From positions 62,001 to 126,000 of the forward strand of contig NZ_SJPX01000005.1 of NCBI RefSeq assembly GCF_007860175.1: a stretch of DNA of 64,000 bases, read 5' to 3'. The position numbers were made by a program, and so were the translations under genes. This DNA is from Rubripirellula reticaptiva (GTDB lineage: Bacteria; Planctomycetota; Planctomycetia; Pirellulales; Pirellulaceae). Below the pieces are notes generated by a model, which was given only the letters and a program-made list of their open reading frames with translations, did not search any database and was not told where the DNA came from. Each line of letters begins with the position of its first letter. Within the stretch, counting starts at the first letter, position 1. This document shows positions 1-9,371 of this stretch, piece by piece.

Positions 1-2
1 CT

Positions 3-347
3 TTCGCGGGTTCATCCGTCGACGCGTTCGGATCACTGAAGGACGGGAACTACCGTTTGATCATCCATGAATCGCTGATCCACGACGGAGCTGGAAACTA
101 CCTAGATGCGAACCACGACGGCGAAACCGACGGCCAAATGACCGATGATTTCTTTAGGCTGTACGGCGACCGAGACGGAAACCGTGAAGTGGGATACGTC
201 GACTTCCTCTACTTTCGGGGTTCCTACGGTTCGTCCAGCACTTCGGACGAGAACTTGTCCGCATTTGATCTCAACACTAACGGGATAGTCGACTACTACG
301 ACTACCTTTTCTTCAGAGGCAGCTATGGCAAAAAAATATTGCCGTAA
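3..347 (+). CDS. C-terminal part of a secreted protein with dockerin-like repeats (5' end outside window)
   Basis: The frame is open from the left edge and ends at TAA, giving the last 114 residues. The visible part begins with a beta-strand pattern (DGNYRLIIHESLIHDGAG) that in planctomycete surface proteins often precedes the C-terminal module. Two acidic Ca-binding-like loops follow, around DRDGNREVGYVDFLYFRGSYG and DLNTNGIVDYYDYLFFRGSYG (each about 20 residues, ending FRGSYG). This resembles the planctomycete dockerin-type/EF-hand-like tail found on large extracellular proteins. The catalytic or adhesive part lies upstream and cannot be seen. Role at the cell surface is inferred from the tail only. 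Confidence 0.75.
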   Translation, partial: FAGSSVDAFGSLKDGNYRLIIHESLIHDGAGNYLDANHDGETDGQMTDDFFRLYGDRDGNREVGYVDFLYFRGSYGSSSTSDENLSAFDLNTNGIVDYYDYLFFRGSYGKKILP

Positions 348-385
348 CTAGGCTGACACAGCTTCCCAATTTCCCGAGCAAACCT

Positions 386-1063
386 ATGTTTTTCAAATAC
401 AGACACATCGCCTTAATCCTTTGCTTTTCATTAGGATTCCCGTCGATTTCAATAGCAGATTTCGTTCTCCATTTCGTGAATAGCGATGACGAGATTGTTA
501 CCGCATTAAACGTAAATCCGGGAGAGTCTGTTTCGTTCAAGCTGATACTCACACAAACCAACTCTGAGACGCGTCTAAGCGATGAAGGGCTTAACCTTTT
601 TGACGCGTCCATTACTTCCAACAACCTGTTGTTTGGTACCCCAACTGGAATCTCGCTTGACGCGGCATTTTCTGAAAGCTTGCTTGGCGCGTCAACGTTC
701 TCAGCGGAAGACTATGAGTTTCATGGCACTGCCCCAGTCCTAAGTCCTGACTCTGCAGTGACCCCAAACTTTTTTTCAACGCCGACGTTACTAATTCATG
801 ACTCAATTCTATTGGGAACGGGCACTTATCTAGTCGATTCAATGGCCACAGGTACGGCAACGCTTACGGCTGCCGGGATCCCATTCGACATCTTCCCCTC
901 CTTTGTTCTTGCTGCCGACAATCCAGTGTTCGCCACTCAGTTCAACCCGACACCCGCAATGCTCACCCTTCAGGCCAACGCCGTTCCCGAGCCTTCGTCT
1001 GCCGTTTTGATAGGGCTAGCGATTGCGGTGGGCGGGCTTCGATTGCGTCGACGTCGGGTTTAG
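386..1063 (+). CDS. PEP-CTERM sorting-signal protein
   Basis: This 225-residue protein starts 38 bp after the preceding stop. It has an N-terminal signal peptide (hydrophobic stretch about residues 7-24) and a middle of beta-type, Thr/Ser-rich sequence with no domain I recognise. The C-terminus has the PEP-CTERM pattern: VPEPSS, a hydrophobic helix (about residues 206-219) and an Arg-rich end (LRLRRRRV). Such tails direct exosortase-dependent processing and export. The middle, with its cohesin-like beta-sandwich flavour, could be an adhesive module, but that is a guess. The neighbours are also secreted proteins on the same strand. Confidence 0.85.
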   Translation: MFFKYRHIALILCFSLGFPSISIADFVLHFVNSDDEIVTALNVNPGESVSFKLILTQTNSETRLSDEGLNLFDASITSNNLLFGTPTGISLDAAFSESLLGASTFSAEDYEFHGTAPVLSPDSAVTPNFFSTPTLLIHDSILLGTGTYLVDSMATGTATLTAAGIPFDIFPSFVLAADNPVFATQFNPTPAMLTLQANAVPEPSSAVLIGLAIAVGGLRLRRRRV

Positions 1064-1083
1064 CTTGAATGGGGCGTCGGAGA

Positions 1084-1127
1084 TTGCGGGCTGCTAGCCT
1101 GCAATTCACGACAGGCTGGCAACCTGT
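1084..1127. repeat. Double-hairpin palindromic sequence
   Basis: Two adjacent inverted repeats lie just after the PEP-CTERM gene: ttgcgggct/agcctgcaa (1084-1104, one mismatch) and acaggctggcaacctgt (1111-1127). The position fits a transcription end or a dispersed intergenic palindrome. No U-tract follows, so it is not a clear intrinsic terminator. Confidence 0.5.
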
Positions 1128-1134
1128 GTTACGG

Positions 1135-1330
1135 CGTCGGTTGTGCTTGCCACTGTCGATGCGCACAGAAGTAGAAAGACGGGCCACCGATCCATTGGTC
1201 TCTTGCGAGCCCCCGCCCGTGAATCGTTTCTTGATCGGCTTTGCCGCGTTTCTAATGCTGACTGGCCGATCAGACGCCAAACAGCCCAACATCTTGTTCG
1301 TTCTCGGATGACCATGCGCTGCAGTCTTTT
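1135..1330 (+). pseudogene. Truncated, frameshifted copy of the sulfatase 5' region
   Basis: This stretch matches the start of the intact sulfatase at 7069 and its upstream DNA (about 6985-7187). The same GTG start (here 1219) is followed by the same signal peptide with few changes (NRFLIGFAAFLMLTGRSDA versus NRFLIGFAAFLLLTGLTDA) and by KQPNILFV. Two bases are then missing relative to the intact gene (gttcgttctcggat versus gttcgtattttcggat), which shifts the frame into a TGA at 1309-1311. Similarity continues in the other frame through the Asp-Asp-His codons and fades near 1330. It is a remnant, not a working gene. Confidence 0.8.
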
Positions 1331-1475
1331 ACAGCCGAGAGTGGTCTGCCGGCATCCTATTGATTCCTGCAAACTTAATTTTGCGTTCACCGTCGACACA
1401 ACCCACCCAACTCACCCATTCGGGTACATTTGAAAATAGGTCTAGAATCAAGCTGTTAGCACGGGAACCCTATCC

Positions 1476-4400
1476 TTGCCGCACCAAAGAAAACGCACTC
1501 GTTCAGCACGCCCCCGTTCAGTTCGACCTCGTTCAGCTCGATCGCTAGGTGTCGAACAACTTGAATCGCGAAGACTGCTTGCCAGCGATTTTGGTGATGA
1601 ACCACTCTACTACGAGGGTTTTCCAAATTCTCCCCAACAGACTGACGAGTTAGTTTACGGGCCGAATTTCCCGAACGTCCAAACATATCGTGCCAACGGC
1701 CGATTTACTGCGACGGCCACCGACGGTGGCGGCTTCACATTCGGCGACCCAATTACGTTGACTTGGGGATTTGTCAACGACGGAACAACGCTCCCCGGCG
1801 GATTCGTTTCAGGAGAAGTCACGTCACCAAGCAACCTAATTTCGTTCCTTGGGGATATTTACGGGGTTAGTACAAACGACACGAACTATCAAGACGAACC
1901 TTGGTTTCCTCTGATCCAATCCGTGTTTGATCGCTGGGGAGAACTATCCAGCATCACGTATGTATACGAGCCCAACGACGACGGCGCGACATTTCCCAGC
2001 ACACCTGGCAGCCTAGGGGTTCGCGCAGATATCCGAATTGGTGGTCACACGCTCGATGGCAACTCAAACGTACTTGCCTACAACGTCAGTCCGAATTTCG
2101 GTGACATGGTAATCGACACCGACGATTCGGTTTACAACAACATTTCGACGAATTCGCGACGTTTAAGAACCATCGTTGCTCATGAACATGGACACGGGCT
2201 TGGACTCAATCACGTCGAATCGAACAATGCTGCCTTTCTGTTAGAGCCATTCCTCAACGTTGCGTTTGACGGTCCACAACTCGATGACATCTACGGCGTC
2301 CAGAGTCTTTACGGTGACGCACTCGAACCCAACGATTCGATTGCCGAGGCGACTAGTTTAGGTGTGATCGCCGTCGGATCATCTGTCAGCCTCGGCAGTG
2401 ACGCGAACGATACGGTCGTCGACATTTCGGATACTGACTTCTTAACTGTGGACAGACAAACCGACACCGACCTGTTCGCATTCACTACCGAAGCGGCCGC
2501 AGATGTCACCGTCACGTTGACTCCCGTAGGGCCGACCTACAACGAAGGCCCTCAAGGCGGAAGTCAGTCGGCCTACAACTTGCAAACTCGCGGCGACCTT
2601 ACGCTAGAACTGCTTGATGCGAGCGGCGTGGTGATCTCAACCAGTAACGTGGCCGGCCTCGGTGGCACCGAGTCGATTAACTTGGTCCTGCCGCAATCGG
2701 GTACGTATCACGCTGCGGTCACGAGCGACTCTACTTTTGCCCAGTTCTACGAACTGTCGATCAATGTTGAGGCGACCCCGGCTGTGAATATCGCTTCAAA
2801 TTTTGGTGGAACGAATCTACGCGAGGGTGGTAGCGCCGAATCCTATCAAATTTTTCTCGGCACCACTCCCGAAGGTGCTGTTGAGGTAACGGCTACGGCC
2901 GACGATCAGCTCGAGATCAGCTTAGACGCAGTCCTGTTCTCTACGTCGTTGAATTTGACGCTAGCCGATACGACGCCCGTCACGGTTTTCGTACGAGCTC
3001 TTGATGACAACGTTTCCGAAGGTGTTCATACGGGGACGATCGAGCACCAGATCACCGCCACCATGGATGGAACAGACTATCCGCTTTCCCGCACGATCGC
3101 TTCATTACAGCCGAGTATCGATGACAACGAACTTGGCAACTGGCTGTCCGCCGAGCCTCTTGCGGGTCAAGTCTTTGAGACCATTGGAAACGAGGGTTCA
3201 CTTGACGATGCGAACGACGTTCGCTACTTCAACTTCGAACTCCTGGAAGGGGAAACCTTAGCAGTACGTGCCGAACCCGATTCGAATGAAACCTTGGTCT
3301 TGGAGTGGGTGGGAGTCTCAGCCGCGGCAACAGCAGCTTCACCTGGTTCGCCCGTTATCTTGACTTCGCAAGTCGCGCCAGCGACCGGCTCATACCAGTT
3401 GAAAGTTACTGCGAGTGGCGCGACGCAGTTCACGATGGACGCTTGGCGAAACACAATTTTGGAAAAGCTGAATGGTGATACGAGTCCTCTTAGTCCGCTG
3501 CCGCTTGTAGCGGGCTTGGGGTTGATCGACGGGACCGCCAGCAACGCTTCTATCTATGGAATCATCGGGAATTCAGACGCAGTGCCGGGGACCACCATCG
3601 AACTGGTCCAGAGAAATGCCCCGACCGAATTTGTTGACCTTACACAATTGCCTGCATCGAACTCGTTCATGCTCAACAACAACTCGACTTTGAGCACGAG
3701 TATTTCAGTGGGCAACGATGTCTTCCCGGCAGGAACTTGGAAGATGCATGACAATGGCAGCTTGACTCCGACAACTGGATTCACGATTCCATTGCTACAA
3801 GACAACACATCGATCCCGAACTCTGGCATTGTGACTGCGATGATGCCGTTCTGGGACGAACTTGATGCAAGCCTGATCTACTACGACGAAATTCTGATCG
3901 ACGGTATTCCTGCGTTCGTTGCCCAGTGGCAAGACCGGCCCCATCGTAGCTTTGGAGGGGCTGTCACGTTTCAGGTTCAAGTTTTTGATGACGGACCTGT
4001 GTTAGCGAAATACGCCTACAAAGACGTATCGTTTGGCAACGTTGCAGTTGACGGGGGAGCTTCGGCGACCGTCGGTTTTCAAGCCAATGGCACGACCGCG
4101 GTGGCCCTTAGCACAAACTCGCCGTCGCTTTCTGATGGCGATGTCGTGGATGTCCAATTTGCCCTCGAGCCAGATGTGGACGTTTACTCAATCGACTGGA
4201 CAGGCAAAGCGGGCACCAAGGTCGACCTAATTCTGGATGGACTTGGCAGCGAAAGCTACGCGGCGGAAGAGTTGCAAATCATCGGTCCGGATGGATCAAC
4301 GGTGTTAGCAACGGCCGTAAACGATGCAGTGGCCTCTGGTGTTGCGACCGACCATGATTTGGCCATCTTGGGATTCGTTGTGCCGACCGACGGAGTCTAT

Positions 4401-6689
4401 TTTGTTCGGCTCAGCGCAGCCTTGCAGTCCGAATATGCAATGACTGTTGCTGAATCAACCGTCATTGATACCGAGCCAAACGAAGGACCAGCAGCACTAC
4501 GAACAATCCCCAGCGAAGGACATGTGATCGGGTCGCTCGACGCGAATTCAGACGTTCAGGATCGGTACTCAGTTTCGCTTGCCGCAGGTGAGACTCTGCT
4601 GGTTCGAACCGCAACGCCACTCGACCAGTTTGCATCGGTGAACAACACGCTGGACCCAGGATTGACGATCATTGCACCGGATCAGGTGACCGTAGTTGCC
4701 GAAGACGCCGACTCAGTCGACGGAAAGAACGCAGAAGTTGTATTCACGGCTGGCTCGGCAGGCGTGTACACCGTTGCAACGCAAGCGGCCAGCGGAGCGG
4801 GCGACTATCAGTTGGCGGTCGCGATTGTCGACGAAGTAACCGTTGACTTGCCCATCGGCACGAGCAATGACGTGACGGTCAAACTCAACGGCACCGACGT
4901 CGAGGTGCTAGACAATCATAATGGTGGAGCTGTCTTGGCAACCGCTCCGTTGTCTTCGTCCCTTTCGCTGACAATCAACGGCGGCAACTTGGACGATGTA
5001 GTGACGATCGACTATTCCGACGGCTTCTTTCGGTTCCCGAGTGGAATCAGTTTTGCGGATCCGGCCGGAACAGATCGCTTGATCATCAAGGGTACCGGCG
5101 GCTCGCTGGCCACGTACCAGTCGACCGGCAACACACTCGGCAACGCTAGCGTCTTGATACAAGAAGGATCGCTGCAAAGTACGATCACGTTCACCGGAGT
5201 CGAGCCGTTGGATGTGACCGAAATGAGTGCATTCGATGCTGACGGTACATTGAATGTTGGTATCGATACCCTAACGATTGGATCTACCACTGCGTCACTC
5301 GGGGCGATTGCGTTACTAGGCATCACCGAGAGTGCCGGCACCATTGTCGCCAGCAATGGCTTGTTGGTTGCCAACGGAGAGAGCGTCACAGGATTTGGAA
5401 CGATTGACACCCCCAACGACATCGCATTCCAGGTGTTGATCAATGGTTCGATTGACGGTGCCAGTTCAACTCGTCCCATCACTTTGCCAGGCTACATCCA
5501 GGGCGTTGGGTCGCTGAACCATGTCAGTGTCACTGGCACTTATAGCCCTGGCGCTAGTGCTGCGCAAGTCATCAATGGCAGCGTAAGCTACGCAGCGGGC
5601 TCGGACTTGGTGTTAGAAATTGGCGGAACGACGCCCGGCAGCAGCGGGTTTGACCAAATCGTTCACACCGGGACCGCCTCACTTGCCGGCAATCTAAAAG
5701 TCGAACTGATCAACAGCTTTGCACCCGCGATAGGCGACTCGTTCACAATCATCACGTCGACCGATGGGATCGGCGGCACATTTGCAGTCGAAACGCTGCC
5801 AGCCCTATCCGCAGGCCTGGGCTGGGACGTCTCGTATTCCACGAACTCAGTGCGTCTAGATGTGATCGGCATCGACGAAACTCCGCCAACGATTACGGAT
5901 GTGAAAATTGCTTCGTCGTCATGGTCGCCAACCTTCAAGTCTTTCGTTGATCCGATCGACTCCGACGGGCTGCCACTTCCCGGCGCTGATCAGCTCAAGA
6001 ATTTGACTTGGTCTAATCTGGATACGATCATCGTTGAATTCAGCGAGAACGTTCAGCAGTCTGACGGATCGGACATCAACCTCGGCAACCTTTCGCTAGC
6101 GGGTGTCAACATCCTGGACTACGAAGCTTTTCCGGGCTTAATTGCAGTCTACACCGATGGTGGCGGAGCAGGGCCGTTTAAGCTGACCCTCCAACTCGAC
6201 AGCGCTGCAGTGTTTGACGCCGAGAAGTTACTGTTGACGATTAACGATACGGTCCAGGACGCAAGCGGGAATTTGCTCGATGGCGAATGGACGAACTCGG
6301 TCAGCATGGTGTCGGGCGACGCGACTGCCGGAGGCGACTTTGCCTTTCGCATCGATGTGCTTCCGGGTGACACCACGGGCGACGACTTCTTGCTTGGAAA
6401 TGACACCGATACAGTGGCCATGGTTCAGTTCACGTTTGCGGGTGGCCCCAGCTACGACCCGTTCACTGACATCAATGGTGACGGTTTCCTGTTGGGCGAC
6501 GATACGGACACGGTAGCATCGGTACAGTTCAGCTTCCTGCCTTTCGGTAACCCGGTTGCTCCGCCGGAAGCCCCAAGCCCAAGTCCGTTGTTGGCTTCAA
6601 CTTCTTCTTCGTTACGGCTACTCAGCGAAGAAGGGTCCGATGAAAGTTGGGCCAATTCAGTAGACGCCACGCTAAATGAACTTTTTTGA
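1476..6689 (+). CDS. Giant LEPR-XLL surface protein with matrixin-like metalloprotease domain and dockerin-like tail
   Basis: A 1737-residue protein. The N-terminus is Arg/Ser-rich and carries the LEPR-XLL motif (GVEQLESRRLLA, residues 25-36), a planctomycete export-associated signature. Residues 236-246 are HEHGHGLGLNH, a complete zinc-metzincin motif (HExxHxxGxxH), preceded by an M10/matrixin-like domain from about residue 70. After it come PPC-like beta domains (near 285-435, 555-650 and 1010-1110), a Calx-beta-like stretch (about 437-545), passenger-type beta-helical sequence, and a C-terminal dockerin-like pair of Asp-rich loops (about 1626-1690; GDTTGDDFLLGNDTDT and DINGDGFLLGDDTDT). 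Probably an exported or surface-anchored protease. The start is TTG at 1476; no better start precedes LEPR-XLL in frame. Confidence 0.85.
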   Translation: MPHQRKRTRSARPRSVRPRSARSLGVEQLESRRLLASDFGDEPLYYEGFPNSPQQTDELVYGPNFPNVQTYRANGRFTATATDGGGFTFGDPITLTWGFVNDGTTLPGGFVSGEVTSPSNLISFLGDIYGVSTNDTNYQDEPWFPLIQSVFDRWGELSSITYVYEPNDDGATFPSTPGSLGVRADIRIGGHTLDGNSNVLAYNVSPNFGDMVIDTDDSVYNNISTNSRRLRTIVAHEHGHGLGLNHVESNNAAFLLEPFLNVAFDGPQLDDIYGVQSLYGDALEPNDSIAEATSLGVIAVGSSVSLGSDANDTVVDISDTDFLTVDRQTDTDLFAFTTEAAADVTVTLTPVGPTYNEGPQGGSQSAYNLQTRGDLTLELLDASGVVISTSNVAGLGGTESINLVLPQSGTYHAAVTSDSTFAQFYELSINVEATPAVNIASNFGGTNLREGGSAESYQIFLGTTPEGAVEVTATADDQLEISLDAVLFSTSLNLTLADTTPVTVFVRALDDNVSEGVHTGTIEHQITATMDGTDYPLSRTIASLQPSIDDNELGNWLSAEPLAGQVFETIGNEGSLDDANDVRYFNFELLEGETLAVRAEPDSNETLVLEWVGVSAAATAASPGSPVILTSQVAPATGSYQLKVTASGATQFTMDAWRNTILEKLNGDTSPLSPLPLVAGLGLIDGTASNASIYGIIGNSDAVPGTTIELVQRNAPTEFVDLTQLPASNSFMLNNNSTLSTSISVGNDVFPAGTWKMHDNGSLTPTTGFTIPLLQDNTSIPNSGIVTAMMPFWDELDASLIYYDEILIDGIPAFVAQWQDRPHRSFGGAVTFQVQVFDDGPVLAKYAYKDVSFGNVAVDGGASATVGFQANGTTAVALSTNSPSLSDGDVVDVQFALEPDVDVYSIDWTGKAGTKVDLILDGLGSESYAAEELQIIGPDGSTVLATAVNDAVASGVATDHDLAILGFVVPTDGVYFVRLSAALQSEYAMTVAESTVIDTEPNEGPAALRTIPSEGHVIGSLDANSDVQDRYSVSLAAGETLLVRTATPLDQFASVNNTLDPGLTIIAPDQVTVVAEDADSVDGKNAEVVFTAGSAGVYTVATQAASGAGDYQLAVAIVDEVTVDLPIGTSNDVTVKLNGTDVEVLDNHNGGAVLATAPLSSSLSLTINGGNLDDVVTIDYSDGFFRFPSGISFADPAGTDRLIIKGTGGSLATYQSTGNTLGNASVLIQEGSLQSTITFTGVEPLDVTEMSAFDADGTLNVGIDTLTIGSTTASLGAIALLGITESAGTIVASNGLLVANGESVTGFGTIDTPNDIAFQVLINGSIDGASSTRPITLPGYIQGVGSLNHVSVTGTYSPGASAAQVINGSVSYAAGSDLVLEIGGTTPGSSGFDQIVHTGTASLAGNLKVELINSFAPAIGDSFTIITSTDGIGGTFAVETLPALSAGLGWDVSYSTNSVRLDVIGIDETPPTITDVKIASSSWSPTFKSFVDPIDSDGLPLPGADQLKNLTWSNLDTIIVEFSENVQQSDGSDINLGNLSLAGVNILDYEAFPGLIAVYTDGGGAGPFKLTLQLDSAAVFDAEKLLLTINDTVQDASGNLLDGEWTNSVSMVSGDATAGGDFAFRIDVLPGDTTGDDFLLGNDTDTVAMVQFTFAGGPSYDPFTDINGDGFLLGDDTDTVASVQFSFLPFGNPVAPPEAPSPSPLLASTSSSLRLLSEEGSDESWANSVDATLNELF

Positions 6690-7068
6690 TAGTCGAATGG
6701 TTTTGAACCAGTGCCCCGAACTTTCGCTGCGCTATTCCAATTTGTGTTCAACAATTCAATTATTGATGCTTACGGAGCAGTTCGAAACGATCAAGCAAAT
6801 GCCGTTTGGACTTCCGATTGCTTGAGCCATCGGCTTCGGTGTCAAATGCAGAGCGGCGATGGGGATCCGGGCGAGGTTCTCCTAGTTTTAGGAGCAACCG
6901 GAATGTTGACGACGCTTGTTGATCAGCGACTGAAGGTTGGCGAGGTCAATTTTTCGGTGTCGAACGTGGCTGCGGAACCGAACGAAGTCGGTCGCATTCG
7001 CCACGGCATCTCACAGTTAAGTAGAATGATGGGCCACCTATCCATTGTTCTCTTGCGAGACCCCGCCC
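6690..7068. other. Intergenic stretch between metalloprotease and sulfatase genes
   Basis: About 380 bp with no convincing gene. An open frame crosses it (6711-7163) but its product resembles nothing and it runs into the sulfatase in another frame. The last 80 bp or so (from about 6985) are the part duplicated upstream of the metalloprotease gene at 1135-1218. A sulfatase promoter should lie here; I could not pick one. Confidence 0.5.
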
Positions 7069-9243
7069 GTGAATCGTTTCTTGATCGGCTTTGCCGCGTT
7101 TCTGCTGCTGACTGGCCTGACCGACGCCAAACAGCCCAATATTCTGTTCGTATTTTCGGATGATCATGCGTTACAGTCCATTGGCGCCTACGGGTCGACG
7201 ATCAATCAGACACCGAACCTAGACCGGATCGCCAAAGAAGGCGCCGTGTTTCGCAACTCGTTTTGCGCCAATTCGATCTGCGGGCCGTCGCGGGCTTGCA
7301 TCCTGACAGGTAAGCACTCGCACATCAACGGATTTCTACACAACGGAAACCGGTTCGACGGTTCGCAGATGACGTTTCCGAAATTGATGCAAGAGGTTGG
7401 TTACCAAACCGCGATCATCGGCAAATGGCATCTCAGCAGCGATCCAGTTGGCTTCGATCACTGGGAAGTTTTGCCTGGCCAAGGCAACTACTACAATCCG
7501 GACCTGCTGCAGATGGACGGCAGTCGCAAACGATTCGACGGCTACTGCACCGACATCATCACCGAGCACACATTGAAGTGGCTCAAGGAAGATCGCGACC
7601 CCGACAAGCCCTTCATCATGATGTGCCAACACAAGGCACCGCACCGCAACTGGTCACCGCCACCACGCTACTACTCGCTTTACGACGACACCACGATTCC
7701 CGAACCGGACACTCTATTCGACGATTACAGTGGGCGCAGCGACTTGCTGAAAGAGAACGAAATGACGATCGCCAATCACATGCATTGGGGACACGACATG
7801 AAGTTTCACGGTGAAAACCAGTTTCCCGACCACTTTGCCGATCTGCACAAGAACGCTGAATACGGTCGCATGACAGCGGACCAGAAAGCCGCTTGGGACG
7901 CGGCGTACGAGCCCAAGAACCAAGCCTTCATTGCCAAAATGAAAGCCGGCGGATTCACCGATCGCGAAGTCACTCAGTGGAAGTACCAGCGATACATCAA
8001 GGACTATCTGCGATGCATTCAAGCCGTTGACGATTCGATGGGCAGCCTGCTAGCGTACTTGGACGAATCTGGAATAGCCGACGATACGATCGTGATCTAC
8101 AGCAGCGACCAAGGATTCTACCTAGGTGAACATGGCTGGTACGACAAACGATGGATGTTCGAGGAATCACTACGAATGCCATTTTTGGTTCGTTGGCCTG
8201 GCGTGATCAACCCCGGCGTCGACTCGACCGCAATGATCCAAAACATTGACTATGCGCCGACGTTCTTGGAAATCGCCGGAGCCGAAGTGCCGGCCGAAAT
8301 TCAGGGCCGCAGCATGGTCGAAATGATGAAGAACCAAGGCAAACCGTCGGCCAGTTGGCGAGACGCCATCTACTATGCGTATTACGAAAACGCAGCCTCC
8401 CACAATGTGCCGATTCACGACGGAGTTCGCACGGATCGGTACAAGCTGATGTTCTTCCCGCGGACTCGACAGTGGAATTTGTTCGACTTGGAAACTGATC
8501 CGCTGGAAATGGCGAGCGTTCACGACAGCGAAGCTTATGCGGATGTCTTGGCAGGAATGCAAAAACGGTATCGCGATCTTCGCCAGTTCTATGACGTAAA
8601 CACTGCCATCATCCCGGCCACTCGCAACGAAGAGAAACGGTGGGCCGAGCGTCATCAGGAAATGAACCGTCAAGCCAAGCAGGGCGATGTCGATTTGGCC
8701 TTCATCGGGGACTCGATCACTCAGGGCTGGGAAGGCGCAGGCAAGGAAGTCTGGGAGAAATATTACGGCAATCGAAAAACGATTAATTTAGGCATCGGTG
8801 GCGACCGGACCGAGCATGTCATATGGCGACTAACGCACGGCAACCTAAGCAAAATCAAACCCCAAGTTGCCGTGCTGATGATTGGCACGAACAACACAGG
8901 ACACTTGGACCAAGACCCTGCACAAGTTGCCGCAGGCGTTCAAGAGATTCTGAACATCCTGGCTGAAAGGTTGCCGGATACGAAGGTCGTGTTGCAAGGG
9001 ATCTTCCCTCGCGGCAATGGCCCACTGGACCTGAAGCGGCTCAACAACATTGCGATCAACGAAATGATCCGCAAGATGGCCGACGGTGATCGAGTGCAGT
9101 TCCTAGAAATTGGCGATCAGTTTGTCGAGTCCGATGGGACGATCGATCCAAAGATCATGCCAGACAAACTGCACCTGTCGCCCGAAGGTTATGAGCGATG
9201 GGCAAAAGCACTTGAGCCAACGTTGATTGAACTGGGCCTTTAA
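7069..9243 (+). CDS. Secreted sulfatase fused to an SGNH/GDSL hydrolase
   Basis: A 724-residue, two-enzyme protein. The start is GTG at 7069, chosen because it begins a clean signal peptide (NRFLIGFAAFLLLTGLTDA); the TTG 24 bp upstream would put extra residues before it. Residues 22-35 (PNILFVFSDDHA) and CGPSRACILTGKH (Cys71, the residue converted to formylglycine in Cys-type sulfatases) define a type I sulfatase, which extends to about residue 515 and includes the metal-binding YSSDQGFYLGEHGWYDK region. From about residue 540 an SGNH hydrolase follows: FIGDSITQ (block I, nucleophile Ser), GGDRTEHV (Gly block), IGTNN (Asn, about 605-609), and DKLHLSPEGY (Asp699, His702). Likely desulfates and deacylates a polysaccharide outside the cytoplasm; the substrate is not shown. 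Confidence 0.9.
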   Translation: MNRFLIGFAAFLLLTGLTDAKQPNILFVFSDDHALQSIGAYGSTINQTPNLDRIAKEGAVFRNSFCANSICGPSRACILTGKHSHINGFLHNGNRFDGSQMTFPKLMQEVGYQTAIIGKWHLSSDPVGFDHWEVLPGQGNYYNPDLLQMDGSRKRFDGYCTDIITEHTLKWLKEDRDPDKPFIMMCQHKAPHRNWSPPPRYYSLYDDTTIPEPDTLFDDYSGRSDLLKENEMTIANHMHWGHDMKFHGENQFPDHFADLHKNAEYGRMTADQKAAWDAAYEPKNQAFIAKMKAGGFTDREVTQWKYQRYIKDYLRCIQAVDDSMGSLLAYLDESGIADDTIVIYSSDQGFYLGEHGWYDKRWMFEESLRMPFLVRWPGVINPGVDSTAMIQNIDYAPTFLEIAGAEVPAEIQGRSMVEMMKNQGKPSASWRDAIYYAYYENAASHNVPIHDGVRTDRYKLMFFPRTRQWNLFDLETDPLEMASVHDSEAYADVLAGMQKRYRDLRQFYDVNTAIIPATRNEEKRWAERHQEMNRQAKQGDVDLAFIGDSITQGWEGAGKEVWEKYYGNRKTINLGIGGDRTEHVIWRLTHGNLSKIKPQVAVLMIGTNNTGHLDQDPAQVAAGVQEILNILAERLPDTKVVLQGIFPRGNGPLDLKRLNNIAINEMIRKMADGDRVQFLEIGDQFVESDGTIDPKIMPDKLHLSPEGYERWAKALEPTLIELGL

Positions 9244-9258
9244 CGAACAACCCCAGAT

Positions 9259-9353
9259 GCCCCTGCGACTCTGTCGCAGGGTGTAGGGTGTAGGGTTTGG
9301 TTCCTGTCAGCTGATTTGCAGCTGACGTCCCGCGATCGGAGTCGCGGGCCCAC
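9259..9353. repeat. Palindromic REP-like element, solo copy
   Basis: Three hairpins in a row: ccctgcgactctgtcgcaggg, then tcagctgatttgcagctga, then cccgcgatcggagtcgcggg. The layout and the outer arms match the two elements that flank the RAYT relic (12277-12362 and 12873-12953); the middle loop differs. It lies between the convergent sulfatase and rimI genes, where it may also act as a transcription end. Confidence 0.75.
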
Positions 9354-9371
9354 GCGAAGGTGGCTCGCTCG

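Noticed and set aside
6711-7163. 150-codon open frame upstream of the sulfatase
   Set aside because: No recognisable domain, no ribosome site, and it runs through the sulfatase signal region in another frame; partly duplicated non-coding DNA.
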